Made by a program: the position numbers and the translations under genes | The notes under the pieces: generated by a model | What the model was told of the DNA's origin: nothing | The model's database searches: none | Seen by the model: the letters and a program-made list of their open reading frames with translations, nothing else | NCBI RefSeq assembly: GCF_950023065.1 | Contig: NC_088680.1 | Span: 40,722,559 to 40,786,558, forward strand | Length of the DNA stretch: 64,000 bases | Source of the DNA: Planococcus citri | Taxonomy: Eukaryota; Arthropoda; Insecta; Hemiptera; Pseudococcidae | Reading direction: 5' to 3' | Shown: positions 37,096-50,005 of the stretch, piece by piece | Layout: every line of letters begins with the position of its first letter | How positions within the stretch are numbered: the first letter of the stretch is position 1

Positions 37096-40000
37096 ATTTT
37101 TGTAAAAAAGGTCTCACGTATAGAACAATTATATTTTGTAAAAATCACTCACTTATTGTCGAATCAGGTACATATTAGATGATTCCTCATAGAGAAAATT
37201 TGAACTCACCTGAAACAAAAAAAAATACAATAAATTAATTTATTTTTATTCACATGCACAGACTATCCCTACAAATAGATGAAAGATCCCTATTCATACC
37301 AGACGACCCTTCCGAAACTAAAAATTCTTAGACCTAATTAAAAAACTTGACCTTACCAACTCGATTTAAATCTCACACGACGGGTGTAATAATCAAGTAA
37401 TTACAAACAGCCAAAAAAAAAAAATTCAGAGCTGACCTTATCATTACTTTGAGTCTCTATACAAATTGAAAAAAAAGAGTAATTTTGTTAAACATTCGCA
37501 CTTTCAAGTTTGAACAAAAATTACTTTCTTTTTTTTCTGAAATTCATAATTTTGGAAAAATATTCAGTATTCCCCTTCACCTACACCCCCATCTCTCACT
37601 ACAACAAGGAATGATTTTTTCCACGAATAAAAATTAAACAATAAACTGATTATACGGATACGATGTATTTTTTAAACAAAATTTGATCGGCTGTTCAACA
37701 TTTTTCTCCCCCTTGTACGCGATGTAAACAAGCTTTTCGCCACCCAGCTATTCAAAAAAATACCTACGAAAATCCGACCCTAACGCAGCTGTAGGCCTCA
37801 ACACCGCGAATTTTTTTCCTCCAAGTTTTGAAAGGGTTCGCAAAAATTACATTAGCTACTTTATAAAAAATTATCTACACCGATATGGCGTAATTAAATT
37901 AAATAAAATGAAGTAGCAACGTTGCCCCGAGAGAATTACCAGTTGATTTAAAAAGTTTCTAAATTCGCTGGTGGAAAATTTCGCATTTTTTGGAATAATT
38001 AAGAAAATCTTTATTCAAAAATTAAACTCGGCTGACTCGAAAATAATAAATAATTAATTCAACGCGCAGGTAAGTAAATTATTTTATGGAAATTTTTGAT
38101 ATAATTTTTTCGCTGATATTAAAAGCCAACTCGAGTAAATTTCGCGGAGTTGATAAAATCTACATCACAAGTCCATAAATATATTTCAAAGGTGACAAAG
38201 GAAGAGGATTTTTACGCGAAAACTCGCTCTTAGGAAATTTATCACTTTTCAAATAGTGTGAAAATTTCAACAGGGCGTTGAGAGAAGTTCGAAGACAAAT
38301 AAAAATGTGAAAGTTGTTCGCGCTGCCGAGGAATAAACTAGCGAAGAGAAATTTCACGGCCGGAAAACTTACTCGGATAAATATTTTCTTTGAAGTTTCG
38401 GCCCAAATTGCCAACGATGAGCAGGGGTTTTTCTTTCATGTATACGAAAAACTAGGCTACTTAAAATAACGAATTCTGCAGGGTGGAAATTAGTTTTAAT
38501 ATTCATGAAAACGAGCTCGAGGGAGTGAAAAAATAACAAGGAAAAAATGAAAGGGTACGTAAGATAGTTTCGCGCTGTCGAGGTGATGAGAATAAATCGG
38601 GGGTTTCTTTCACGGTGTGATGTTCTTTTGCAGCCTGTCCAATCGTAATTTCGAGTAAGTAATTAGTGTAAGTATTTTATGGTAAGTTCCAGTTCGTGTT
38701 CGCTCAATTCCAGTACAAAGCTCACAGCATGCATATATTGGTCACAGATGCATAATTCGGCAACCAGTTTACCAGTTCAATAAACTTTCTGTTATAAAAT
38801 CGAATGTCAATGCAAATGGGTCGCACGTGGGGTAAGATACCCCAAGCCCAAATATATAGTCGACATCGACACTAATAGAACCGGTTCAAAAGAAACGAGC
38901 CAGTTGCTAAAAATCGCTACGGATTATGAGCCCGGCGCGGCCGCACCATCATGCACCGTTTTTTCAGTTCGACGATTCGACGATGCGAAATGCCTCAAGG
39001 CTGAGGTTATTTTAAAAAATGTTATGGGAACTATGCGGTTTCGCACGAGGTGCGACGGCGACGAGGATTATTATGCCTATAGATATTTCGTTAATTAACG
39101 AGCTGTGCGCGATTACATTGTGACAGATTGGAAAACTAATGATTCGCCAAGTGATTAATATTTTTCGCCAGGCTTGTAACTAATAATTTCGCCTTCGAGG
39201 GGTTTCAGTCTGCGATGAGATGTGCGCCGAGTGAGAATATTCTTACATCGTATATTTATAACCGTCGTATAATTCGGCGAAATTACGCTCCTTTGAATAT
39301 AAATAAGTATCGGGTTAAAAAATTACCTATCTGCAGTCATTTGCATACCGAGCCTTTTTCGTTTTCTTCGGTTTTTTTTTAAACGCGAGACGATAGAAAA
39401 ATGGAGATTTTTTTTCGACAGAGTTATTTATAGTATCTGCAGTATCTATGGAAGGAATTTTCATCGGAAAAAAATTATCAAAATGATCGATTCTCGTTGA
39501 AATAAATGATCAAATGTGGTATGAATACGACGAGCAAGTATAAAATATAGATATTCTATAATATCATGTCACGAATAGAATAAATCATTCGTATCATGAC
39601 AAACGATTCGGAAATTTCAATCTGTGTACTTGTATGGTATCATATCATACATTATCACACACATTACATCCGGTCAGTATTAATAGTTATTTGAAGAAGA
39701 TAACGAGAGAAAATCAAATAAAACGACAATGTAGGTATCAATTTATTATACAAACACCACGAATATTAAAATGATTTTAAAGATGACCGTTTTTTGAAAC
39801 CGGTTCATGGCGGTTCTCACAGATAATTTCTGATGATTTTAATTTCTATCGAAGTCAACATACGAAAGATGTTTCGAATAAAAATTCATAGGGAATTAAG
39901 AATCAATCGATTAATGCCCAACGACAGTTTCAGTGATTTTCATTTTAAGCGATGCTCTGTAAAAAATTCAACTGGATATACCATAGGGTGAGCTGTCTTT

Positions 40001-40370
40001 CAATTCTTTTAAAATTTGCCGAAGTTTAATTGGCAAAAAATGAAGGCCAAATGACCACAGCAAGACCTGGAAAATATTTCAAACGTTTAGATATCATTTA
40101 GCAAAAGCTCAGACTTGATTTTTTTTTTAAATTTTCAAATAATTCAAAGTCAACCATTTTTTTTATTCACGAGGTATCTTGTACCTATGTACTTCCAAAT
40201 CATCACGTTTAAACAAATTAGAGATGCTCGAAATTCATTTTATCAAAGTTCAGGAGTTCCCCCCCCCCTTCCACCGAAGATAAAGTCAATGAGTCAATGG
40301 TGACAAAATGAGCGAAAATTGCTCGAGGCATTTAAACCCCCTCTCCAGCTCACTCCAAGTCCCTCATTGG
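37096..40370. other. Intergenic, two more Grainyhead-type sites
   Basis: No gene is recognised. AACCGGTT occurs at 38879-38886 and 39798-39805. The stretch 38900-39100 is unusually GC-rich for the window and encodes a compositionally balanced 64-residue open frame (38904-39098) without known features. Confidence 0.35.
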
Positions 40371-40380
40371 GGAGGAGGAG

Positions 40381-40650
40381 GGGAGATTTTTTCACATGTC
40401 CGTCTAAATAATGGTGAAATTTTTCAAAAATGCAAAAATATTCATTTTTTAGGTTCCTGGTTTTGTTTAAAACGGCGGCGAAATTATTTCAATATGTTTC
40501 ACTCTTAAAATAATTATAGCACGAAAAATGGCATTTCTCGTCAATTCGTAGACAAATTTTGGAGCGATGAGGGGGATTTTTTCACATGTTCGTCTACACA
40601 TTGGTAAAATATCTCAAAAATGCAAAAATTTTCATTTTTAGGTTTCTGAT
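40381..40650. repeat. Direct repeat, two copies of about 80 bp
   Basis: 40381-40460 and about 40571-40650 share GGGGGATTTTTTCACATGT, CGTCTA, a TGGT.AAAT run, TCAAAAATGCAAAAAT and TTCATTTTTAGGTT.CTG. They are separated by about 110 unrelated bases. Non-coding. Confidence 0.7.
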
Positions 40651-40670
40651 GGTATTTTTGCAATAAAAGT

Positions 40671-41604
40671 GTAAAACTTGTAATTTTTTTTCTCGAAAAT
40701 GAAAAAAAATGCAAATTTTATTTTTTGATATGTTATTCTACGTAAAAAGGACTAAAACTGAGAATTTTTTTAGAATTTTTACTCGTCGAGATCATGGTTA
40801 TATTTAAATTTTTGGAAAACTATCGTCTCTTGACCTCTACACATGATCTGATTTTGAAAAAAATCGAAGACCCCTCGTGCAAAAATCCGCTGATTTGGCA
40901 TAGAATGACCCTAATAATTATACCTACCTATTTTAATGTGCTCTTTCGATCTAGCTTAGTCAGCTTCAAACAATTTTGTACGAGTAGGAATAGCCCATGT
41001 TGGACTGAAAAGAGGAGGGGAAGGGGCTCGCTTCCCTCAACATTTTTGAAAAGTTCTCACACATCATTTTTCAGAAATAACTTTGTGATTTATTATTACC
41101 CTTTCCTTTTGCAGCACTCCTGACAGTCACTTTATTGAATCCTTATTTAAGATTCAGTATTCCGGCTGCCTCCCTCTTCTTTCATTTTCCTCAACTTCAT
41201 TAAAATCTGTGTCACGAATTTCGATTAATTTGTGATTTACAAAGGAAGTAAGCCAACTGGCACAACAATATATGAACCCGGCAAATGAGAATAGAGGATC
41301 GAGGATCCCAAAAATATATCACCAGCCAAAATTTCAGGTACTAAAATATTTTTCGATTTTTGGCAAATTTTTGTAAATCCAAATGGCAAAAAATTTTAGC
41401 AAAATTGACATAGAAAGCTGAAATTTGGTTTATACCCTATTTTCGACCTCTCGAGTCGATTGGTGAGACAGTTTCGAAGCGTTCTGGAGCCTCCAGCGGA
41501 TTTTAGGTTTTCTCCAGTTTTCGAAAAAAAAACGCAGTAAATAGGGTGAAAATAAAATTCAGCACCCATAAACTTAGATTTACCATCTTTGCGACCCTTT
41601 CGAC
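40671..41604. other. Intergenic with one copy of the GGAGCCTCCAG unit
   Basis: About 41400-41520 reproduces one unit of the 4870-6180 array (AAAGCTGAAATTTGG to CTGGAGCCTCCAGC). It abuts the foldback element at 41605. No gene is seen. Confidence 0.4.
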
Positions 41605-41889
41605 CGATTTAGGCACGTATTATCAGAATCTTGTAGTGCCGGTTCAAATTCAGAATTTTCTCCAGATGATTATTTTTGGGGGAAAAAAATACAAAAATAC
41701 AAAAATCATTGTTTGCAAACGTGTGAACAAAAGATTCTGAAATTTGGTTTCTACCCTATTTTCGACCTCCGGTGTCAATCTGGAGCCTCCAGCAGGATTT
41801 GATTTTTTCATTTCTTCAAAAATAATCGTTTAAAAAATTTTTGGATTTGAACCGGCACAAAAAGATTCTGATTATCCGTGCCTAAATCG
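41605..41889. mobile_element. Small foldback (hairpin) element, arms of about 75 bp
   Basis: 41605-41683 and 41817-41889 are inverted copies with high identity: CGATTTAGGCACG at the outer end, ATCAGAATCTT, GTGCCGGTTCAAAT, and ATTATTTTTG at the inner end. The loop (41684-41816) contains another CTGGAGCCTCCAG unit, so the element may have captured or formed from that repeat. There is no coding capacity and no obvious target duplication. Confidence 0.7.
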
Positions 41890-43871
41890 ATCCTCTCCAT
41901 TTTATATGATTTTTATCCATTTGTATGTCTCTGAAAGAAGTTTTAAAATGAATCTGTATGCGAATTGATTTTTCGAATTTTTAAGCCTAAGCTTACAGTA
42001 AAACGTTGTCAAATATCACTTTTGAAGTGCTAGTTCCGGTAGAATCTGCCAACTACATACTACAATGTAAGCACAATGTAATTTACCAACATACGCAAAA
42101 TTGAAAACACCACGACGACGTTTCGTTCTAATTTCTATTAATCAAAGTTCAATTTCATGATCAAAAACTCGTTAAAATCTGGTTCAAAGGTGATTGACAT
42201 GCTATAGTATAATAAATCTGCATACTCGAAAGGATGCCTTCGGTGCAATACATGCGGTGCGATGTATTCGTATAGCGCCCAAACTAGTCACTCATATCGA
42301 TGACTATGTCGATCAATTGAATTCATGTGCTCGTACTTATAGCTACCCATATCGTATAATAATATGAAATGAATCGACCTACATTTCAACCACTTTAATT
42401 ACTCTTTTACGAGTATTATAAACTATTAATAGCTGATGAAAATCAAACACATAAATAAACGGAAACTGCAGCGACCGAGCATAAAGCTCGATAAATAAAC
42501 TTAATCGTTCTTAATTCGCTCATAATGTCCGAGAGTGCGAATATAAGACGTGTGATCTGCGATTTATACATTTATACGAGTACAAGTGGCTGAGAAAAGA
42601 ATTGTATGTATGTACTAGTTTGACGATGTATGTAATGTATCAGAAGTGCGATGAGATGCCTCATCTGAAGGATTTTGCAGATGATTTGCCAATGCTTTTT
42701 ACCTGAGTATATTCGATGATAGAACCGAAAAAAAGAGTAATTATCGTTTTATGTGTCAGATTGTCTAGCTTATCTAACGGTAATTTTTTTCACATCAAAG
42801 AATATTTACGCTAGACTAAAAGTCTCTTCTATAAACACGTGCGAGTACGTTTTGATTTACGAATCGTTGTACTTTTTGTATACCCTACTAGTAATTGCAC
42901 TGAACACTTACACTGTAGTATGTACCTACCTATCTACTATGTATGTACTTTCACAACCATCTATGTATGTGTGCGTTTACACATTAAGTACACTAACGTG
43001 CCCGAGTATATACAAATACTATACATAGGTTAGGTATCATTCGATAAAATAAAATATTACAATACCACGAGCATAACTCCAATTGCATCCTCTTGTTGTT
43101 GCATTCCGTTTTATCGAGTAATACGTGCTTTATTTTTTCTTCACGCGGAGAAAATGGCATTTGAAAATTGCGCTAATGGAAGCTACACATATTCGAAATG
43201 GGACAATATTCTTGTGAATATATTATCATGGGGCCATGTAGAGTATAAGCACACAATCGTGTTCGTCGCTATTTTGTATGGGTATAGTGAAAATCGAATC
43301 GCAGGAAGAGTGTATACCGTATGTGCACAGCTATAGCAAAAAGAAAAAAAACAGGGCGCTTTCGCTCAGCAGGGAAGATGGCATACAGCTGTGTAAAAAT
43401 GTGTCTTTAAGACCACCAAATTAAACTACAGCTAATCTTTGTAATTGATGCGTAATTGATTCTATTATACGGCTAGGAATTGACACGACGACTGTACATA
43501 TATTTTTAACTCTTTTTCGACCTTCTTTAGGATCATTGCTGCCTACTTCTATTTCCGTTGCTTGTAAGAATAAACGACTTGTCAGAGTGTGAGGCGGGAT
43601 TGCTTTGGGAATGAATTTTTTTGGATTTAGACAATCTCGATATATCGATTCACTGGCTGGAGGTTTGAATTTTTCATCAATGAAAAAAAAATCAAGGGAC
43701 GATTCATTCCTTCAAAAACTGAAATCGCGTTTCAAGGCCCTACTTATTGAAAATTTTTCCAAAAATTGAGTGAAACGCTGGAAAATGAGGAATTGGCAGG
43801 TACATACAAATGGAGAAATCTTCCATTTTGGTCAAAATTCAACTATACATACTTGATTTCGTAGTCTGAGG
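41890..43871. other. Intergenic, no gene seen
   Basis: AT-rich; a TACCTACCTATC motif lies near 42924. Open frames at 42753-43033 and 43154-43336 lack any supportable domain. Confidence 0.35.
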
Positions 43872-44938
43872 TAAGGTAAAGTACCAGTTGTGGATCCCGT
43901 ACCCAGTTATGGATCTTCATTTTGTGGCGTTCCAAATTGTGAAAAATGAAAATACGAAGTGATATCTTTTTCTGTGACATCCTTACAACACAAAAACAAC
44001 AAGTTCAACAGAAAAAAGTTTTTTGGGCGCGGAAAAAGTAATAATTGATAATTGTGTGACAAATTTTGGGTAAAGATTTTGATGTGTAATTTCAAAAATT
44101 CAAAAAATATAAAATCTGGTATTTTTTTTTCTGAAAAAGTGATTCAATGGGAAGTGAGCAATGCCTTCTTTGAAAATTTCAATGTTTCATGAGTGGAGAA
44201 TGTGAGTGACCCATTTGATAGACATTTGTTCCAATACGATCAAATTCATGAATAATTCGCCAAATTTATGTCAATGCATATCAAACCTAGGCTATAACTT
44301 ATCGTTTGATGATGTGCAATGATAATCATTTGCATTTGATTGGAATTTCGTGAATTTATTTTTGATCCGCAACCGGGCCCTTAAATTTTTGATCCGCAAG
44401 TGGTACTATTCATTTTTTTCATTAAATTTTTAGCTACTCTCTCAAATTTCAAATAAAATGCAATCGGTATGAATATAAAAAAAGGTGAAGCTAAACGTAA
44501 GTTTGGACAAATATAACCTTGAGTTGGAAAAATTTCAAAAAAATTGCCATTAAAATGCATCCTCGATTTATAAAGGCCCGCTTGTGGATTGGAAATTTTT
44601 GATCTGCAATTGGTACTTTTTTGGTCTTAGATTTTTTCCCTGTAACTTTTTATCTGTGAAACATTGAAATTTTTCCCAGTAATAGGTTGTTATGGAAGCT
44701 TTCTTCTATCGATGTATGGGTATAATTTTATGATTGGGTGGAAGAACCGGGCCGGTTATTTTAGAGGGTTAAGAAAACAGCCCTCCAGACTACAGTTTCA
44801 AACGAAAAAAATGTTTCCCAATATTTTGTGGAGGAAGGTTCCCTTTACAAACATTGATAATAAAATTGGAAAAATTTTAAAATTTACGCCCTACAGAATT
44901 TTTTAAAAATGGTGATCCAAAAATGGTACTTTACCTTA
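43872..44938. mobile_element. Non-autonomous DNA element with 16-bp perfect terminal inverted repeats (element C)
   Basis: GTAAGGTAAAGTACCA (43871-43886) is the exact inverted complement of 44924-44939. Ends read TA/AGGT...ACCT/TA, as in the elements at 6206 and 24602. A subterminal motif, GATCCGCAA followed by a GGTACT-type run, recurs inside near 44370, 44389 and 44607, with variants near both ends (GGATCCCGTACCCAG, GGTGATCCAAAAATGGTACT). No transposase. The short open frame 44664-44906 has no recognised features. Confidence 0.83.
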
Positions 44939-44939
44939 C

Positions 44940-47900
44940 ATTTTTGACTTGAGTGAGGAAAGTGTGTTTTTAATGCTTGAAATTTTCCAAAAAAATATGA
45001 AATTGTAAAAAATGTACCTAGAATGCGACCAAAGTAGAAGATTCTCTGCGTTGCAGTTTCCCTGATGACTAATGAATAATGATACTAAAATGTTCTCAGA
45101 GTTTCAACTGCCTCGTCACATCTTGCAATATTCTACAATTCTTTCGTTTTTGAGAGTTTGGGCCCCCAAAATACTTTTTCTGCAATGGAATAAACTACTG
45201 AGCATCCATACGTAGTATCTGTAGTTGAAATGTGACTGAAAGTGTTTTTTTCTGGTTTAATAGAGCTTTGATATGGATATAAAATATTCAAATGCAAAAA
45301 TGGGCGGAGGAGAGCTGCGGCACTGGTTAAAATTAATCTTTTGGCTGAAATTTTCAGGATTTTCATTTTTAACCAAATGTGATCAATTTAAGTAGATATT
45401 GAAAGTGATCAAATTCAAACTTTCCAAATAACGCTTCCGTGTACTTTTTTTAATTTTTCAAAAAATAAAACTCGATATTTTTTTGAAATTAAATTTAAAA
45501 AAAAAATTAATAAAAAATCATGGAAGTATCTAGCTTTTTTTTGTAAGTCTTGAAATTTGCACACTTCGAAAAAATTCAATTTTTGCTTTTTGTATTTTAA
45601 AATTACTTTTTTTTTAAATTTGACACTTAATTTTTTTGAAATTACAGATTATACGACTAGAATGCATTATTAAATTATTTAAACAATAAAAAACTCTGAA
45701 AAATCGTCTCTTTATCGTGAAATTCCATCCATCATTTTATTTTGAAGCCTACTGCAATTCACATTGAGTTTTTTTCAAATTCATAAATTCAAAAGGAGAA
45801 GAGACAGCTGGATTTTCAAAAACTTGAACAACGATATCAAATCACTTGCGTAAAATTCTGAATGGTGGCACCTTTTTTTACATTCTTTCACCTAATTTTT
45901 AATTCAGATCCAGGATTGTTTACCGGTTATAATACCTTCTTTGTTAAACACCCAGTACCTTGGTGAAAAACAAGTAAAGTATAGAAATAGGAAACGCCAA
46001 ACGGTACCCAACGCACACGCGATTAGCATTCAAGATGGTTGATTTTGATTAAGTTTAGTTGCATTTTTCAAATGCAATTTACTATTCGAATCCGTTATTT
46101 TGAACAATGATGGCGTGATGTGATTACAGCCGTATAATGGTACGACTATGTCGTCCTCTTCGTGAAACCATAAACTCAGACTACTTTACGATCCTCGGAC
46201 TCGTACTCTGCACCGCATCGTATTGTACATAAAAAAGCAGAAAAAGTCTTGGTATAAGATGGTCTTAAATTGCAAATTCGTACTCGGCTTAAATGTCGTA
46301 ACAATTAATACGTTTACTTTATAGGCATATTTACTTCCCACTTCGCACAATTTAATTATTTCCGCTTTACGGGGCCATGGTCGATCATTGAAAAATTATC
46401 CATCGATTGCGAACCGTGAAGCGAAAAAAAAAACATACACGTAAACGAGTAGGTAGGTACTCGGGAAAAATTCGTATTAAATTCTTAATGGAATATGTAT
46501 ATTTGGTGAAAATTGAAAGTTATAATAATTTTTTTGGATGGGGTTCAATTTGGAAATGGGCCACGATGAAAAATGCACATGGTATAGATTTTTTTTGCGA
46601 GATGCATCACTTTGAAATGTGTTAAATTGCGGTTTTAACAACCGACAAGGACGTTTTGCCGAAAACCCCCTCCTCTGCGCTTTGCTGCGCTGCGTTCGTT
46701 GCATTCCATAGAAAATTTCCTGTTCGCCAAGTAGGTACCTCACTTGCTCGTCTGCACAAGTACCCATATTCTCTGATGCCGAGTACCTACCTATACATGA
46801 ATAATCATTTATTCTCGACGTTCGATATTGAATAATTATTATACGTGACATCTCGCGCTCGTATTTCATATGTACTTATGATACAGAAAAGGGGGTAAAG
46901 ACGAACGGGGTTGGAAAAATGCCACCATATAGTACAGGTTTGTTCGATATTATACGAGAAATAATCACACATCACGTTTTTCTACCGCAGCGACGAGCTA
47001 TACCTTTCATTATACTCAATTGTTGTCATAGTTTAAGCGAGCTTTTATGTTAATGAGACTTTAGCACTGTACGTTTCAGCATCAAAGTCAACTCGTACAC
47101 GAGTTATTATTATATTCCATCTATACAGCATCACTGTGTGTACTTATATGTGCAGTAACCTAGAAAAAAAAACACGACTACATCATCGATGGGCTAACAG
47201 GACCCCCATACGAGCCGATATTTTCAATCATTTCGGCTTTCGGCAAGCACAGCGAAAGTAGTTATAAACTTGATTAGAGACAAATTTGATGCACATCAAG
47301 GCTCATTCACGTGTCGGAAAACTTGAAAAGAGAACCGGAACAGGTATATTCGACGATAAAATAGCCTCGTATACCCGCAGCACCTAATACACCTCCTTCT
47401 TAACCGCATACATACATCAAAACATTGACATTACATCGTATTGTACAGTTTATTCAACCTATTCTGCATCATAAAGTAATAAAATAATAACGTATGCGAG
47501 ACCACAAAAATTCCACTCGTTTAGCGGATTACCAGCACTAGCTGGGCAACATCTGCATCTAGTTACAGTACAGCTTTTTTTCCCTCCTCGCATACAATGA
47601 ATTCAAAATTTATAACAGCAGGATATGGAGAATTTTCATGAACAACGAAATATCCATAAGAATACCGTATGTAGTTGTAGATGTATGGTACCTACTTGAA
47701 CTTGATCATAAAAGAACAGTTTTATGATTAGGCGAGTGTACCGAAAATACATTACATTTATGCAATACGATATTTGGCATCGTTGCGCTTCAACAATTTT
47801 TTCGACGAATTTTTTTCTAAAAATTATGCCACAAATGCCAACTGTACTATTTATAATTACGAATAAACAATGCGCTATACTTGAAGCAATCACACGAAGT

Positions 47901-48640
47901 GTTGGGTTGGTCTTATATTATATCATACCTCTGGTGCCATTGAAATTTGCTAATACCACCGAGGATTATATGGTTTATGTTTTCATAAGACGACAGCTTA
48001 ACGCAAATGTGATGTGACGTTTTTAACGTAGGTACGTAGTACGTACATTATTTGGTTAAAAAGATCTAAAAAAGAGGAGAATGAAGAGAATGCAAATAAC
48101 ATGATCAAAAAATGATTCGTTTGAAAAACGTGGCAACGTCGCAGTATTGATCGTTATTGAATATGAATTATTTTTGGCTGAAAAGGTCAAACGTGATGGC
48201 CAAAGCCAAAACATGGCCAAAACGTTTTACTCATATCTCTATAATGCATAAATTTGTTAAAATCGCGTAACTCAGATTCTTCAATTTATTTTTAAGAAAA
48301 AGAACAACAGCTGTCAATCACTTCAGAAACTTTTTAAAAAGTCTATACCTACATCGTTAACAATGCCTGGGATGAAATTTGATGTTTTCCAAGTCAGAAA
48401 ACTCCCTCTCCCTCCCGTTTTTGTAGTAAGCACAGCATTTGCAAATGATAGAAAAAGGTGTTAGCACGATATTTTTCATTGACAAAAGAAAGCGTTTGCA
48501 CTACAAATTTCGAATCGTTCATTAACAAGTGAATCTGCTTTTAAACGAATTGTTTACGTATAAATTGATTCAATTCTCAGTGAATTGTTTGTGAGAGAGA
48601 GTATTAATTGATCAATTCTCCAATTTATGAATCAATTCGT
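44940..48640. other. Intergenic, no gene seen
   Basis: It includes long A/T low-complexity DNA (45440-45700). Open frames at 46407-46625 and 46477-46869 overlap on opposite strands and have no domain. 47724-48017 (plus, 97 codons) is hydrophobic in parts but unrecognised. Confidence 0.35.
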
Positions 48641-48659
48641 TCGCGAATGATTCACCAAA

Positions 48660-49382
48660 AATGATTCAATTCGTTCGTGAACGATTCACTTGAACGAATC
48701 GATTCGTTTGCGAACGAGTCACTTGAACGAACCGATTCGTTCGCGAACGAGTCACTTGAACGAACCGATTCGTTCGCGAACGAGTCACTTGAACGAACCG
48801 ATTCGTTCGCGAACGAGTCACTTGAACGAATCAATTCGTTCGCGAACTAGTCACTTGAACGAATAATGATTCACCAAAAATTATTCAATTCGTTCGTGAA
48901 CGATTCACCAAACTTCAAGTAAATAAATCGATTTGTTTGCGAACAATTTACTTGAACGAATCGATTCGTTTGAGAACGAGTCACTTGAACGAATCAATTC
49001 GTTCGTGAACGATTCATTAAAAATTAAGTAAATGAATCGATTCGTTCGCGAACGAGTCACTAGAACGAATAAATTCGTCCGCGAATGATTCACCAACTAT
49101 TGATCAATTCGTTCGCGAATGATTCACCAAAAATTATTCAATATGTTTGTGAACGATTCGCCAAAAATTAGGTAAATGAATCGATTCGTTCGCAAACGAC
49201 TAACGAGTCCCTTATTTGAATCAATTCGTTTGTGAACGAGTCACCAATACGAATCAATTCGTTCGTGAACAATTCACCAAACTTCAAGTCAAGTAAATGA
49301 ATCGATTCGTTCGCGAACAATTCACTTGAACGAATCGATTCGTTCGCGAACGATTCATCAACAATTATTCAATTCGTTCATG
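48660..49382. repeat. 33-bp tandem array of alternating palindromes, regular core then decayed tail
   Basis: The regular core is 48670-48860: GTCACTTGAACGAA recurs at a strict 33-bp step (near 48684, 48717, 48750, 48783, 48816, 48849). Each unit contains two dyads, TCGTTCGCGAACGA and GAACGAATCGATTCGTTC. To 49382 the same pieces continue with insertions such as CACCAAAAATTATTCAA. Because 33 is a multiple of three, a minus-strand frame stays open (SDSFANESVRS repeated); this follows from the period and is not evidence of a gene. Confidence 0.9.
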
Positions 49383-49679
49383 ACAACACTATTGCAAAAT
49401 GCAAATGATTAGAAAAAAATTATGAAAACAGAAGCAGTTAGGTTGTATTATTGAAAAATTATTGAAAAAAAAAACAGCGGGAGAACCCTTTGACTACTGA
49501 TTATCGGTTCACTCATTTTTTTTTTTTTTTAGTGGAGCATGGAGCGTCATAGAGTAACTAATACAAAAAAACTGAGATGTTCAATCAAAAAATTCTATGA
49601 CAGAGGTTTAAATTGAATAAACAAAGCCCAAAAATTTAGTAAGTGGATGTAAAAATAGAAAAAAAATAGTAGTTTATAA

Positions 49680-50005
49680 CCAAAAATTACCGGTAATTCG
49701 CTAAAAAAATACCAATTATTTACCAAAAAAAAAAAAAATGACCAGTAATTTACCAACTAAAAACATTACCAGTCGTACATAATTTATCTACCTACCAAAA
49801 AAACTTTCAGTAACTTACCAAAAAAATTGCCGGTAATTTACGAAAAATTCGACAGCAATTCATCAAAAAATTAAAATTACCAGTAATTTACTGGAAATTA
49901 ATAACAAATTACCAAAGATTATAGAAAAACAATCAAATTTTACCAGTAATTTACCAAAAATTGTCATGTTCTACAATAATTACCAATTTACCAAAGATAC
50001 CAGTA
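49680..50005. repeat. Degenerate short array (ACCAGTAATTTACCAAAAAATT)
   Basis: Roughly ten irregular copies of a 20-35 bp unit, ACCAGTAATTTACCAAAAA, with variable A runs. Non-coding low-complexity expansion. Confidence 0.7.

Noticed and set aside
38820..38850. Fourth TIR element end (GTGGGGTAAGATACCCC)
   Set aside because: It resembles a GGGGTAA terminus, but there is no AGGT start and no inverted partner nearby. It is a short local dyad only.
47636..48017. Hydrophobic open frames on both strands, possible chemoreceptor exon
   Set aside because: The overlapping frames lack any motif I can name and have no convincing splice sites.
48652..49096. Minus-strand frames encoding an SDSFANESVRS repeat protein
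   Set aside because: The 33-bp period is a multiple of three, so any stop-free unit gives an open frame. There is no start context, no splice sites and no conservation beyond the DNA repeat.
48660..49382. CRISPR-like array
   Set aside because: Units are contiguous without unique spacers, and the sequence is eukaryotic.
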